From contig JAHQWK010000001.1 of the NCBI GenBank assembly GCA_029856145.1, forward strand, positions 372,001 to 436,000: DNA of 64,000 bases. The letters are read 5' to 3'. Made by a program: the position numbers and the translations under genes. Numbering within the stretch: position 1 is the first letter of the stretch; each line of letters begins with the position of its first letter. The notes beneath the pieces were generated by a model. It did not search any database and had not been told where the DNA came from. It saw nothing but the letters and a program-made list of their open reading frames with translations. Shown here piece by piece: positions 1 to 9,089 of the stretch. The DNA comes from Promethearchaeia archaeon (GTDB taxonomy: Archaea; Asgardarchaeota; Lokiarchaeia; Sigyniarchaeales; SOKP01).

Positions 1-569
1 CTTGGGATTTGGAAATAAAAACAAAACAATTTGGATGGGTCGAAATTTGTGGGGTTCACGACAGGACAGATTATGATTTAAGAAGACATGCAGAATTTTC
101 GAAGCAAAACTTTGAAGTGAATATAAGTCCTGATTCAAATGTTAAAGAAATCCCCCACGTTCTTGAAATCGCATTTGGAATTGATAGAATTATCTACACT
201 TTACTTGAAACATCTTTTAAAGTAGAAGAAGGAAGAATTAATTTGAAACTAAAACCACCGTTAGCTCCGAATACCGTGGCTGTCTTTCCACTCGTTAAAA
301 ATAAAGAAAATATTAGAACCTTGGCCTTAAAAGTTCATAGAGATTTATTAGAAAATCGTATCAACTCATTTTTTGATGTTGCAGGTTCTATAGGAAAAAG
401 ATATCGAAGACAAGACGAAATTGGTACAACATATTGTATTACAATTGACTATGAATCTTTAGAAGATAATTCAGTAACTATTAGATTTAGAGATTCAATG
501 AAACAAGAACGAGTTAAAATTAATGAATTGGTAGAGATCTTGAGAAACAAACTTAGAACCTTTAAGTAA
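1..569 (+). CDS. glyS: Glycyl-tRNA synthetase, C-terminal part (5' end outside window)
   Basis: The reading frame is open from the window edge, so this is the last ~188 residues of a longer gene; the TTG at position 9 is internal. Charges tRNA-Gly with glycine in the cytoplasm. The segment begins with the class II motif region WDLEIKTKQFGWVEICGVHDRTDYDL-type sequence (only part quoted: FGWVEICGVHDRTDYDLRRH), followed by motif 3 (AFGIDRIIYTLLE) and the anticodon-binding domain (PNTVAVFPLVKN ... GSIGKRYRRQDEIGTTYCITID). This order is characteristic of the archaeal/eukaryotic alpha2 GlyRS. The identification is firm; only the N-terminal catalytic part is missing because of the window boundary. 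Confidence 0.95.
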   Translation, partial: WDLEIKTKQFGWVEICGVHDRTDYDLRRHAEFSKQNFEVNISPDSNVKEIPHVLEIAFGIDRIIYTLLETSFKVEEGRINLKLKPPLAPNTVAVFPLVKNKENIRTLALKVHRDLLENRINSFFDVAGSIGKRYRRQDEIGTTYCITIDYESLEDNSVTIRFRDSMKQERVKINELVEILRNKLRTFK

Positions 570-797
570 GTTAAGGTAACGAGAATTCTTCCTTTTAAAA
601 ATTCTAAATCTTTGTTAATTAACTTCAATATATAAATCTATATTATAAAGAAGAGAATCAAATCTTAAACAATTGATAAATATTGTGATCTATTTGAAAC
701 TGTCAGAAAAAATTTTAAAGAGAAGGAATTTTTTACAAATATAATTTAAAAAGTAAATTTCAGTAAATACTTATTTGATTTCTTTATTTACAATAAA

Positions 798-3584
798 ATG
801 AAATTTTTTAATTTATTCGATATTGGAAAGAGAAAAAACCAGAAAAAGCAAGGTATAAAATTATTAATTTGCTTATTTTTTACATTTATAATTTTACTGA
901 ATTTTTTATTTATTACCAATAATAATCATAAAATTATATCTTCCGAGGAGAACTTCTTCCCAAATAATTTCAATAACAATTCAACTATTAATAACCTACA
1001 AACAAGCTCCCCAATTTCAATCCTTCAGGACCCATTTACAAAAAATTTTGATCAAGTACGCCAATTTTTCGAGAATAACTATCAATCAAGTTTAGATTTT
1101 GATATTTCTATGTATTATAGATACGGAGATACTGATGGCGATATTACTGACGATAGAATTTTTTCAGAAGATAATTTACTCTATTATAAGTCATTAATGC
1201 AAACGGAAATAAATGATATTGAAACATATGAGATTTATTTAGATTTAAAAGATACTACTCTGTGGTATGAGGGTAATACTGATGAATACAAATATGGCTT
1301 TGTTAGATCGATTGATGATACTGGGGAAATAAAGAACGACAAAAGGTTTTTAAATGATAATTTAATGCCAATTTTCCTGTTAATTGAAAATATTGGTGAT
1401 GATATTAATAGTTTCGCTGTTAGGGGAACAATTCCAAGGCATTCCATTAATGAAATGTTCCATCTAGTAAATTCTTCTCAATTTTGGGATGATAGATATA
1501 ATTATAATGGATTTTACAATTACAATTCTTCAAATACTAAGTATGCTGAAAGTAATTTTTATGCCATTCTAGCAAACCTCTTAATTCATCGAAGTTACCA
1601 AAATCTCGGTTTAGAACAAGTTATTCGAGATCGTGCTTATGAACTAGCAAATCTAACTATAGTTGACATGGTTGACAACGAGTATATGTGGGACGCATCA
1701 TATAAAGCCTTTTACCATGATGCTAATAGTAATTGGGATACGTCTCTTGCGGGACAAAAATCTTATCACTTAAGTACAAATGCTTTAGGTATAATTACAT
1801 TATTAGAATTTTGGGTTGAATCTGGTATGGCAAATGATTCAATATATTATGAAAATGCTATTGATCTTTATAGAAAGCTTGATTATTTATATGATAACGG
1901 TCTTTATAAGAAAATTGCTACTCCTCAATGGACTAGTATATCTGACCATAATAAAGACCTTGCAGATAACGCTTTGATGATGAGTGCTTGTTTGAAGTTA
2001 TTTGAAGTTACAGGAAATATAACATACTATAATAGGGCATTAAAAATATACAATTCTATTGAAGATAATCTATATGACAATATTAATACTGCTTATAATT
2101 TTTCTTTTACAAACACTACTAAATCATTTCACTCAAATCTTAAATTGGGTGATACATATTTAGATGCTTTTATGATCTATAGTAGCACAGTTTTAAACAC
2201 CGTTTATAATGTATCAGGAGAAGTACCCGATTTTATTTTTAATCAAGATAATATGAATTTAACTTCGGTTTATTCATTTAAAAAAATTGGTCAATATTTT
2301 AACCCAGAAAATGGCTCTTATGGGCTTTATACCGTACGATATGATCTTACTAACTTTAGTATTAATTATATTTTTAAATACCCTAATGGGACTTTCTTTT
2401 ATGAGTTTGGAGATTTTATTGGAGATCCTGAAACTTCCTATACTCTTTTATATGACATTGAGGACACTCTCCCTATAAGTGATGGATATTTTATTTATTT
2501 GTGGGCCAACACATCTTATTTCAAATTGACTGATACCATAAAACACTTTAATGTTATTTCTGGATTATTTAGTGAGTCAATTCAGGGATTACCACGAATT
2601 CTATATCATGGACCAATTGTGAATGTATCTATAAATATCAACTATAACCGTAGTGAAGAATCAGTATTGACAGCATCTTTAGAAGGGCAAGATATTGTAA
2701 ATTACCCATCTCAAGAGATTAATTTTACAGCTTTTCAAGAAACTCGAATAGATTTTAACCTCACAGCTAAATTTGATGCTGAACCCGGAAGTAGTGAAAT
2801 ATCTTTCAAAATTAAAAAGGGTAATGTAGTTTATTTAGAAATAATAAAGATAATAGAAATTGGATACTCATTTGATTATAGCAACTTTCTTTATCAAAAT
2901 ACAGTAGTTAAAGGAGATATTATATTTTTATCTATGACATTGAAAAATTTTCTCCCAAATGCAACCCAATCTTTAAATGTGAGTTTTACAGGAATTACAG
3001 AAGACTCCATTGAAGATTTTATACAAGAGGAAACATTAAGTGAAAATGAAATAAGAACTGTGTCATATTACTTAAGAACTTTAGAATCTATATCAAATAA
3101 TACAATTAAGATAAAAATGGAAATTTTAATTAACGCTACGAAATATTATTCGAGAATCTTTAAAGTTGAAATAATACCAAAATTTGAGATTTTAAGTACT
3201 ACTTTCCCTGATACAATACCTCAAGGCGAAACGGCTTATTTAATTGTTATTATCCAAAACAATCAAGCAAACCCAGAAGTATTTTCATTATATATAAATA
3301 ACGTAAAACAAAGAACTAATATTGTTGAGTTGAATACAGGGGAAAACATAATTATAGCAAGTTTAGTACCCACTATTAATCCTTATGAATTTGGGATAAA
3401 GAAATATAGAGTTGTTTTAAAGGATAGTAAAGATGCCGAAATTGCTTTACTTTATTTTGAACTAACTCTTGAATTATCAAGTTTAAATCTAATTTTATTC
3501 TATATCTTGCCTATTGTAGCACCTATCGGAATTATTTTGTATTTTAAAAATAAATATATTAAACATAAGAAATTAAGAAGATGA
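798..3584 (+). CDS. Large membrane-anchored surface protein with alpha/alpha-toroid-like region
   Basis: 928 residues. A hydrophobic segment at about residues 20-42 after a lysine-rich N-terminus looks like an uncleaved signal anchor or signal peptide. A second membrane segment near residues 897-918 is followed by a short basic tail, so the bulk is probably outside the cell. Residues about 250-470 contain repeated helix pairs with ADNALMMSACLKLFEVTG-like sequence, resembling (alpha/alpha)6 barrels of the N-acylglucosamine epimerase/glycosidase type; this is an inference from pattern. The rest is Asn/Ser/Thr-rich beta sequence with many N-X-S/T sites. It lies 7 nt upstream of a second surface protein on the same strand and is probably co-transcribed with it. 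Specific function not recognised. Confidence 0.75.
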   Translation: MKFFNLFDIGKRKNQKKQGIKLLICLFFTFIILLNFLFITNNNHKIISSEENFFPNNFNNNSTINNLQTSSPISILQDPFTKNFDQVRQFFENNYQSSLDFDISMYYRYGDTDGDITDDRIFSEDNLLYYKSLMQTEINDIETYEIYLDLKDTTLWYEGNTDEYKYGFVRSIDDTGEIKNDKRFLNDNLMPIFLLIENIGDDINSFAVRGTIPRHSINEMFHLVNSSQFWDDRYNYNGFYNYNSSNTKYAESNFYAILANLLIHRSYQNLGLEQVIRDRAYELANLTIVDMVDNEYMWDASYKAFYHDANSNWDTSLAGQKSYHLSTNALGIITLLEFWVESGMANDSIYYENAIDLYRKLDYLYDNGLYKKIATPQWTSISDHNKDLADNALMMSACLKLFEVTGNITYYNRALKIYNSIEDNLYDNINTAYNFSFTNTTKSFHSNLKLGDTYLDAFMIYSSTVLNTVYNVSGEVPDFIFNQDNMNLTSVYSFKKIGQYFNPENGSYGLYTVRYDLTNFSINYIFKYPNGTFFYEFGDFIGDPETSYTLLYDIEDTLPISDGYFIYLWANTSYFKLTDTIKHFNVISGLFSESIQGLPRILYHGPIVNVSININYNRSEESVLTASLEGQDIVNYPSQEINFTAFQETRIDFNLTAKFDAEPGSSEISFKIKKGNVVYLEIIKIIEIGYSFDYSNFLYQNTVVKGDIIFLSMTLKNFLPNATQSLNVSFTGITEDSIEDFIQEETLSENEIRTVSYYLRTLESISNNTIKIKMEILINATKYYSRIFKVEIIPKFEILSTTFPDTIPQGETAYLIVIIQNNQANPEVFSLYINNVKQRTNIVELNTGENIIIASLVPTINPYEFGIKKYRVVLKDSKDAEIALLYFELTLELSSLNLILFYILPIVAPIGIILYFKNKYIKHKKLRR

Positions 3585-3591
3585 GGATATT

Positions 3592-5289
3592 TTGGTAACA
3601 AGACGAGTTCAAAATAAAGCTTTAATTTTATTCATTGTCATGAGCTTTTTTTTAGGTTTTGCAAGTATTTCATTAAATAATTCACAAGTAATTAATTATA
3701 CTCAAAATATGGAACAAAAAATGCCTGAAATTGCTCAACCCGCCTTATCATATGGGGCGATATCGCAAAATGCTACAAGAATATATCGTTTGTTTGAATC
3801 AGTTAATTTCACGATAAATACATTTAATTTAGGTGATTCAGATTACGCAAAAATGCAAATATCATTTAGCAATAGTTCAACTAAATTTTTCGACATGATA
3901 TTTATAGGTAATAATAAATTCAGGTGTGAATATAGACCAGAGTACAATGCACCGTTAGGATTTCAGAACGTAAGTTTTCTAGTTTATAATGACACTCAAT
4001 TAATAAATTCACATACTACTTACACGAATTTCACAATTGATACAAATTATATGGTAAACCTTTATGACGAATTATATGAAATTAGTTTTGAATATTACAT
4101 TGAAGACATATTAAATGCACATATAAAAGTGTGTAATTTAAGTAATTATGACTTTACTTGGAATACAACTATTGTTGATAGTTTAGATGAATCAGTTCAA
4201 AATAAAACAATAAGTTTTGAGAGAAATATTGTTCAGTTCACTGTTCCGTTAAAAAATGAGACTTTCAGAAAAAACCAATTCTATTATATCCAATTAAATA
4301 TGACTGATAAAAATTTGGGGAGAAAAAAAACTGCCTATTTTCCTTTTTATGTAAGAAATAATCAACCAATAATTGCTTCACCTATCAATTTGTCTCCTGA
4401 AGAAGTATTTAGAACAGATGATTTTACAATCTCATTTAATGCCACCGATATTGAGAGTAAATCAGAAGATCTGATACCATGGATGTATATTTATGATGCC
4501 GAAGGTGAACTAGTACGTCATAATAGAATAGCATTTGATAGTAATAATTTTTTCTCAGAAACTTTTAATATTCCTGCAGATAGCCCTATTGGTAAATATA
4601 GAGTTAACGTGACACTTACTGACACACATGGCGCATTTTCATCAAAAGTAATTTTTCTTACTGTTAAAAATAACGCACCTGAAATTCATTCTTATAGCAT
4701 TAATGGATTAAACATGGATCAAACTATTTCTATATTTTATGGCAGAAACTTAGTTTTTTCTTTTAATGTATCTGACACTGAAGGAGTAGCATATGTTAAG
4801 GTTGCCTTATTAAATGAAAATAATGAATGGTTTAATATTACACGAACCTATATCGGAGAAAACACTGAAATTACTATTAGAACTTTCGATTTAATTGATG
4901 GGATTTGGTATGTATATATTTATGTCATAGATTCAGATGGTACAGTTATAAGTCTTACTGATGACTATGATAAAGCGCCTCAAGGAATAAGAATAATCCC
5001 AGATATTATAAGTTATTATTTACCATGGATCTTATTTTTTGGTGGAATAAGTTTTGGGCTCCTTTTGGGTATTGTTGCTGCCTATAGTTATTTCAAATCA
5101 AGAGGAGAACCTCAAAGAATTACACCTAAGAAGAAAGAAATGTCCGCTAAAAAGCCAAGTATTAAGAAAAAATTAAAAGCAAAACCTATTAAAGAGGAAC
5201 CTGAGAAGAAAGAAATTGAAGAATTGAAACCTGAGAAGGAAAAAGAAAAAGAAGAAGTTCCTCAAAGAAAAATAAAAAGAAAATTATAA
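3592..5289 (+). CDS. Membrane-anchored surface protein with Ig/cadherin-like domains and charged cytoplasmic tail
   Basis: 565 residues, TTG start 7 nt after the preceding stop, with GAGG just upstream. Residues 10-30 form a signal/anchor helix. The extracellular part holds at least two beta-sandwich-like repeats: residues about 260-350 with FNATDIESKSEDL and YRVNVTLTDTHGAFSSKV, and about 360-455 with FNVSDTEGVAYVKVALL. These resemble cadherin-like/PKD-type folds. A membrane helix lies at about 476-500, then a ~60-residue tail made almost only of K, E, P and R. The likely topology is therefore outside beta domains, one membrane pass and a KEKE-like cytoplasmic tail. With the gene before it, it forms a two-gene surface module. 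Exact partner or ligand unknown. Confidence 0.75.
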   Translation: MVTRRVQNKALILFIVMSFFLGFASISLNNSQVINYTQNMEQKMPEIAQPALSYGAISQNATRIYRLFESVNFTINTFNLGDSDYAKMQISFSNSSTKFFDMIFIGNNKFRCEYRPEYNAPLGFQNVSFLVYNDTQLINSHTTYTNFTIDTNYMVNLYDELYEISFEYYIEDILNAHIKVCNLSNYDFTWNTTIVDSLDESVQNKTISFERNIVQFTVPLKNETFRKNQFYYIQLNMTDKNLGRKKTAYFPFYVRNNQPIIASPINLSPEEVFRTDDFTISFNATDIESKSEDLIPWMYIYDAEGELVRHNRIAFDSNNFFSETFNIPADSPIGKYRVNVTLTDTHGAFSSKVIFLTVKNNAPEIHSYSINGLNMDQTISIFYGRNLVFSFNVSDTEGVAYVKVALLNENNEWFNITRTYIGENTEITIRTFDLIDGIWYVYIYVIDSDGTVISLTDDYDKAPQGIRIIPDIISYYLPWILFFGGISFGLLLGIVAAYSYFKSRGEPQRITPKKKEMSAKKPSIKKKLKAKPIKEEPEKKEIEELKPEKEKEKEEVPQRKIKRKL

Positions 5290-5319
5290 ATTCTTGTTTA
5301 ATCTCTTTTTTTATTTTTG

Positions 5320-6231
5320 TTAACTTAAAATATCGTAAAGTCGATATTGAAATTTACCAAGTGTTCCCCCGTAATTACCTGCGGATATACGATTTATCCC
5401 TGAAACTTTTACTGCGGCTTCAATTCCTAATTTTATTGCTTTTTTAATAGCTTCTTCAGTAGCGCCATCAAGAACAATTTCGTAAACACAGTTATCTCCT
5501 TCTCTTAATTCTGAATCTTCTATTTTATTTTTAAGAGTTGGACAATACTTTTGATTAGTAGAAGCCCGCATAAATTCATACTTTGATCCAACTTTAGATC
5601 CAGAACGTACAATACCACCAGGGAATGGCGCAATTACATTAGGAATATCTTTAATTGCTTCCATTGAATTTTCAGCTGCTTCTAAAGCAGAACCTTGATC
5701 TTTTCCAATAATTAAGAAATTACCACCAGCTATTCCTTTTCCCACTTTAAAAGAGCTTTGAACAATAAATTCACCCTCCATAACGGGAATTTTAAAAACT
5801 TCAAATGGATAAATACCTTCAAGTTTTTCTTGGAATCCATCACCAAAAAATTTTAAATTATTACCAGATTTTACTTCAAATTCCTTAGAACGATCAAGGG
5901 AGTCAATTAGAGCATCAAAACATGCAGTTGTAGGGCAGGTTAGAACACATTCACCAATTCGATGTGTTAAAACCATACTCATCTCATCTTTTTTGTTCTT
6001 AAAAAACATTAATATTACTCCTGGGCGTTTATCTGGGGTATTTTCCGCATTAACAAAAAGATCAATTCCAGCTTCAGCATCGCAACCAATTGTTGATGTA
6101 CCATACCCAGTTGCTTCCTGAGCAGCTATCGTAGTCCATCTCTTATTCCTTGCTGTCACTAAAACTCGAGTAAAAACAGTTCCAAAAGCTTCACAGAAAG
6201 TATCTTCAATCTCCACACCATTAATCTCCAT
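5320..6231 (-). CDS. ftr: Formylmethanofuran:tetrahydromethanopterin formyltransferase
   Basis: 303 residues, close to the usual ~297. Transfers the formyl group from formylmethanofuran to tetrahydromethanopterin in the archaeal branch of the Wood-Ljungdahl or methanogenic C1 pathway; cytoplasmic. The N-terminus MEINGVEIEDTFCEAF, the DAEAGIDLFV block, PDKRPGVILMFF (residues ~66-77) and RIGECVLTCPTT (91-102) match the Ftr family closely. The ATG at 6231 is preceded by AAGGTGA. It is divergent from mtd (another enzyme of the same pathway), sharing the 6232-6402 intergenic region as a likely bidirectional promoter. Confidence 0.96.
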   Translation of the reverse strand: MEINGVEIEDTFCEAFGTVFTRVLVTARNKRWTTIAAQEATGYGTSTIGCDAEAGIDLFVNAENTPDKRPGVILMFFKNKKDEMSMVLTHRIGECVLTCPTTACFDALIDSLDRSKEFEVKSGNNLKFFGDGFQEKLEGIYPFEVFKIPVMEGEFIVQSSFKVGKGIAGGNFLIIGKDQGSALEAAENSMEAIKDIPNVIAPFPGGIVRSGSKVGSKYEFMRASTNQKYCPTLKNKIEDSELREGDNCVYEIVLDGATEEAIKKAIKLGIEAAVKVSGINRISAGNYGGTLGKFQYRLYDILS

Positions 6232-6402
6232 TTTGAATAATTCACCTTAAAATTGTAATTTTTTTTTTTTTTATATAATTTGTATTTACTAATAGAGTTC
6301 CTTGTTTTATAAAATTTAAAACAAAAAATAAAAACATTGAAAAATTGTAAGGTTATATAACTTAAATTTTAAAATTCGAATTAATAAAAAAGCTTGTTAA
6401 AA
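6232..6402. promoter_or_regulatory. Shared intergenic promoter region between ftr and mtd
   Basis: A 171-bp very AT-rich gap separates the divergent starts of ftr and mtd, including a run of 12 T near 6259 and several TATA-like stretches (for example TTATATAATTTG at 6271-6282 and GGTTATATAACTT at 6351-6363). Co-regulation of the two C1-pathway genes from this gap is plausible but inferred. Confidence 0.45.
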
Positions 6403-7248
6403 ATGAGCGAAGAAGAGAAAATACTTAAAATCGGTATCCTCAAGAATGGTACCATCGGCTCATCAGTCCTATTGGCTTTTCTCATGGACGAAAGGGCTGA
6501 ATCCACAAGAATTAATGTATATGAAGTAACATCTGGAGCGAAGATGCACCCTCCATCCGTCTGTACTGCAACAATGGAAGATTTATTAAAATGGGAGCCA
6601 GAATTAATAATAATGTCTAGTCCAAATGCTTCTTTACCGGGTCCTAAAGCAGTTAGGGAAATGGCAGGAGCGATCCCTACTATAGTAATTTCTGATGCCC
6701 CTGCTAAAAAATCTATTGATGAAATAAAAGAAAAGAATATGGGGTACATATTAGTGAATTGTGATAGTATGATCGGAGCACGCAGACCTTTTCTTGATCC
6801 CGTTGAAATGAGTATTTTTAACTCAGATTTATTAAAGGTGCTTGCAATCACAGGAGCGCTTCAAGTAATTGCTGAAGAATTAAATAAAGTCATAATGGAT
6901 ATGCTTGAGAATAGATCAACCTCTTTACCTCAAATTATCATCGATGCGAATATAGCTACAGAAGCTGCTAAATTTTCTAATCCTTATGCAAAAGCTAAAG
7001 CGATCGCTGCATTTGAACTAGCAGCTTCAGTTTCTAAAGTTACTGGAAAAGCGTGTTTCCAATTAAAAGAAAGACCTGACTATATGCCATTATTAGCGGC
7101 AGCCCACGAAATGATGAGGACTGCAGCTCTCCTGTGTGATGAAGCAAGAGAAATTGAAAAATCTAATGATACAGTTATAAGAAGACCACATCATGCAAAA
7201 CAACAAAAATTCTTAACAAAAATTGGGTTAGATGATAAAGAACAATAA
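6403..7248 (+). CDS. mtd: F420-dependent methylenetetrahydromethanopterin dehydrogenase
   Basis: 281 residues from the ATG at 6403; a TTG at 6394 is also in frame but adds only three residues. Reversibly oxidises methylene-H4MPT to methenyl-H4MPT with coenzyme F420. The sequence shows the typical Mtd order: KIGILKNGTIGSSVLLAFLMDERA at the N-terminus, VTSGAKMHPPSV, WEPELIIMSSPNASLPGP, IPTIVISDAP and the C-terminal RPDYMPLLAAAHEMMRTAALLCDEAREIEK region (given in part). Its length matches the family. Paired divergently with ftr. Confidence 0.95.
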   Translation: MSEEEKILKIGILKNGTIGSSVLLAFLMDERAESTRINVYEVTSGAKMHPPSVCTATMEDLLKWEPELIIMSSPNASLPGPKAVREMAGAIPTIVISDAPAKKSIDEIKEKNMGYILVNCDSMIGARRPFLDPVEMSIFNSDLLKVLAITGALQVIAEELNKVIMDMLENRSTSLPQIIIDANIATEAAKFSNPYAKAKAIAAFELAASVSKVTGKACFQLKERPDYMPLLAAAHEMMRTAALLCDEAREIEKSNDTVIRRPHHAKQQKFLTKIGLDDKEQ

Positions 7249-7315
7249 TAAAATACTAAATAATCATAATTTTTTAAAAATCTAATTTTTTATTTTCAAT
7301 CTTTTAAACTTCTAT

Positions 7316-8281
7316 TTAAAAATCAGAAGATTTCAAATAAAGTATTAAGTTTTTAAATTCATCGCCAGTTAACGCATTCATGACACTTGAAAATACTTCA
7401 GTTTGTTTGTTTCTTGTTACAGCCATTAAAACTGCTCCGTTACTAACTTCTTTCACTAAAATCCAACAATTATCCGATTCATAGACGATAGTAGATAATG
7501 ATAAAGGAGAAAGATTTGAAACGCTTTGAAGTTCCATAATTTGCTGATAAATACTATAAATATTAGAATCTAAAGTCCCAATTTCAAATTTCATAAATTT
7601 TAATGGTTTTGATTCAAATTTACCAAATGTAGAAGAAATCAATAATCCATCGGGTTGATTGAATAAAAGGTATTCTGATAAAGTATTGAGCTTTAATTCA
7701 TCCAATAAATGACGTATTTTTCCTAAACGTTGCAAAGACAAAGTATTCTTTTGAATTTCATAATCAAGAATTTCAATTAATCTATGTTGAGCACTCCCTT
7801 CTTTAACAGAAACAGGAGTAAATGAGAGTTTTGATATTAAACCATTATTCATATCCTTTGTTAGTATTTCATAGAAATTATCTTCCTTTGATTCTTTTAG
7901 ATCAATTTTATTTAGTAAAACATAGACTTTATCAATCTTAGGAGAGAATTCAAGGATATACTTCAAAAATTTATCAAAAATATCACGTACTTCAGGATCT
8001 ATCGCAGCAGAATCAACCATAAAAACAGCCGTGGCTGCCTCCGAAAATATCAGTTCCCGTTGGGATTCTGAGAAGTATCTTTCCATGTAGCGTTCTTGAC
8101 CGCCTAGATCCCAGACATTCAGCTCCATAATGCCACGGAAGATAAAGTTTTCCCTCGAAACCCCTTTAGTCGGTTTTAAGTTTAACACCTTCATAAAATT
8201 ATATCCAAGGCATGTTGTTCGCATTAATGACGTTTTTCCTGCTCCAGCTGGCCCAAAAAGTAAGATTTTTATGATTAACAA
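7316..8281 (-). CDS. Rag/Gtr1-like small GTPase with C-terminal roadblock-like region
   Basis: 321 residues. P-loop GPAGAGKTS at 10-18, switch II WDLGGQERY at 57-65 and G4 NKID at 125-128 are all intact. The block GGQERYMERYFSESQRELIF matches the signature of RagA/Gtr1 GTPases, in which a similar FxxSQRxxIF segment follows switch II. Eukaryotic Rag proteins carry a C-terminal roadblock-fold domain; here residues ~200-315 (alternating strands and helices after LLISSTFGKFE) are compatible with it, but this is inferred from secondary structure. In eukaryotes Rag GTPases work as dimers on lysosomal membranes in nutrient sensing; the role in archaea is unknown. Downstream of mtd in convergent orientation. 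Confidence 0.85.
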   Translation of the reverse strand: MLIIKILLFGPAGAGKTSLMRTTCLGYNFMKVLNLKPTKGVSRENFIFRGIMELNVWDLGGQERYMERYFSESQRELIFSEAATAVFMVDSAAIDPEVRDIFDKFLKYILEFSPKIDKVYVLLNKIDLKESKEDNFYEILTKDMNNGLISKLSFTPVSVKEGSAQHRLIEILDYEIQKNTLSLQRLGKIRHLLDELKLNTLSEYLLFNQPDGLLISSTFGKFESKPLKFMKFEIGTLDSNIYSIYQQIMELQSVSNLSPLSLSTIVYESDNCWILVKEVSNGAVLMAVTRNKQTEVFSSVMNALTGDEFKNLILYLKSSDF

Positions 8282-8504
8282 CTCCTATCTATAACATTCG
8301 ATGAATTGAATAATAAAATTTTCATTTATATGCAACCCGATTTAGTATTTATTTTTTAATTACTTTTTATATATTTTTTATAAATTTATTTTTTATATAT
8401 TTTGCTTTTGTATGAATTTGATCTAATGACGATTCAATTAAATATCATTTTTAATTAATTTAAATAAATTGTATTCGAAAATTAAAAAGATAAAATGAAT
8501 TTAA

Positions 8505-9032
8505 ATGAATTTAGAAGATTATATAAGGAACGTACCTGATTTCCCTGTTGAGGGAATTCAGTTTAAAGATGTTACAACATTAGCGAAAGTACACTCAGCC
8601 TTTAAAGAATCGTGCGATAGAATTATTAATTACTATAGAGATAAAGGAATTACTAAAGTAGCAGCCATTGAAGCACGGGGATATGTGTGGGGTGGGGTTA
8701 TAGCTTATCAATTAGGTACTGGATTTGTTTTAATGAGAAAACCAGGTAAATTACCATATAAAACTCTAAAAGAAACTTATGAACTAGAGTATGGGACAGA
8801 TAGTATTGAAATGCACGTTGATGCAATTGAAGAAGGAGATAGAGTATTAGTTTTTGATGATTTATTAGCTACTGGAGGGACCGCCAAAGCAGCATGTAAT
8901 TTAGTAGAGAAGGCTGGTGGCGAAGTAATAGGAATAGCGTTTGTAATTGAATTAACAGGAAGTTTACATGGTAGAGATAAATTAGAAGGTTATAATATTC
9001 TTTCTTTAATTGAAATTCCAGTTGAAGAATGA
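8505..9032 (+). CDS. apt: Adenine phosphoribosyltransferase
   Basis: 175 residues, the usual size. Converts adenine and PRPP to AMP in purine salvage. The N-terminus LEDYIRNVPDFPVEGIQFKD is diagnostic for Apt, AIEARGYVWGG (55-64) is the substrate-loop region and VLVFDDLLATGGTAKAA (114-130) is the PRPP-binding motif. The ATG at 8505 follows a second in-frame-looking ATG at 8494 that is out of frame, so 8505 is preferred. Together with the kinase and MTA phosphorylase just downstream it forms a purine-salvage neighbourhood. Confidence 0.95.
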   Translation: MNLEDYIRNVPDFPVEGIQFKDVTTLAKVHSAFKESCDRIINYYRDKGITKVAAIEARGYVWGGVIAYQLGTGFVLMRKPGKLPYKTLKETYELEYGTDSIEMHVDAIEEGDRVLVFDDLLATGGTAKAACNLVEKAGGEVIGIAFVIELTGSLHGRDKLEGYNILSLIEIPVEE

Positions 9033-9089
9033 AATAATCTCAACGCAACGCAAACTTGTTAAGGACATTTTTAAAAAACAATAATTTTT

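Noticed and set aside
6381..6851. 156-codon minus-strand frame within mtd
   Set aside because: Shadow of the well-supported mtd gene on the plus strand.
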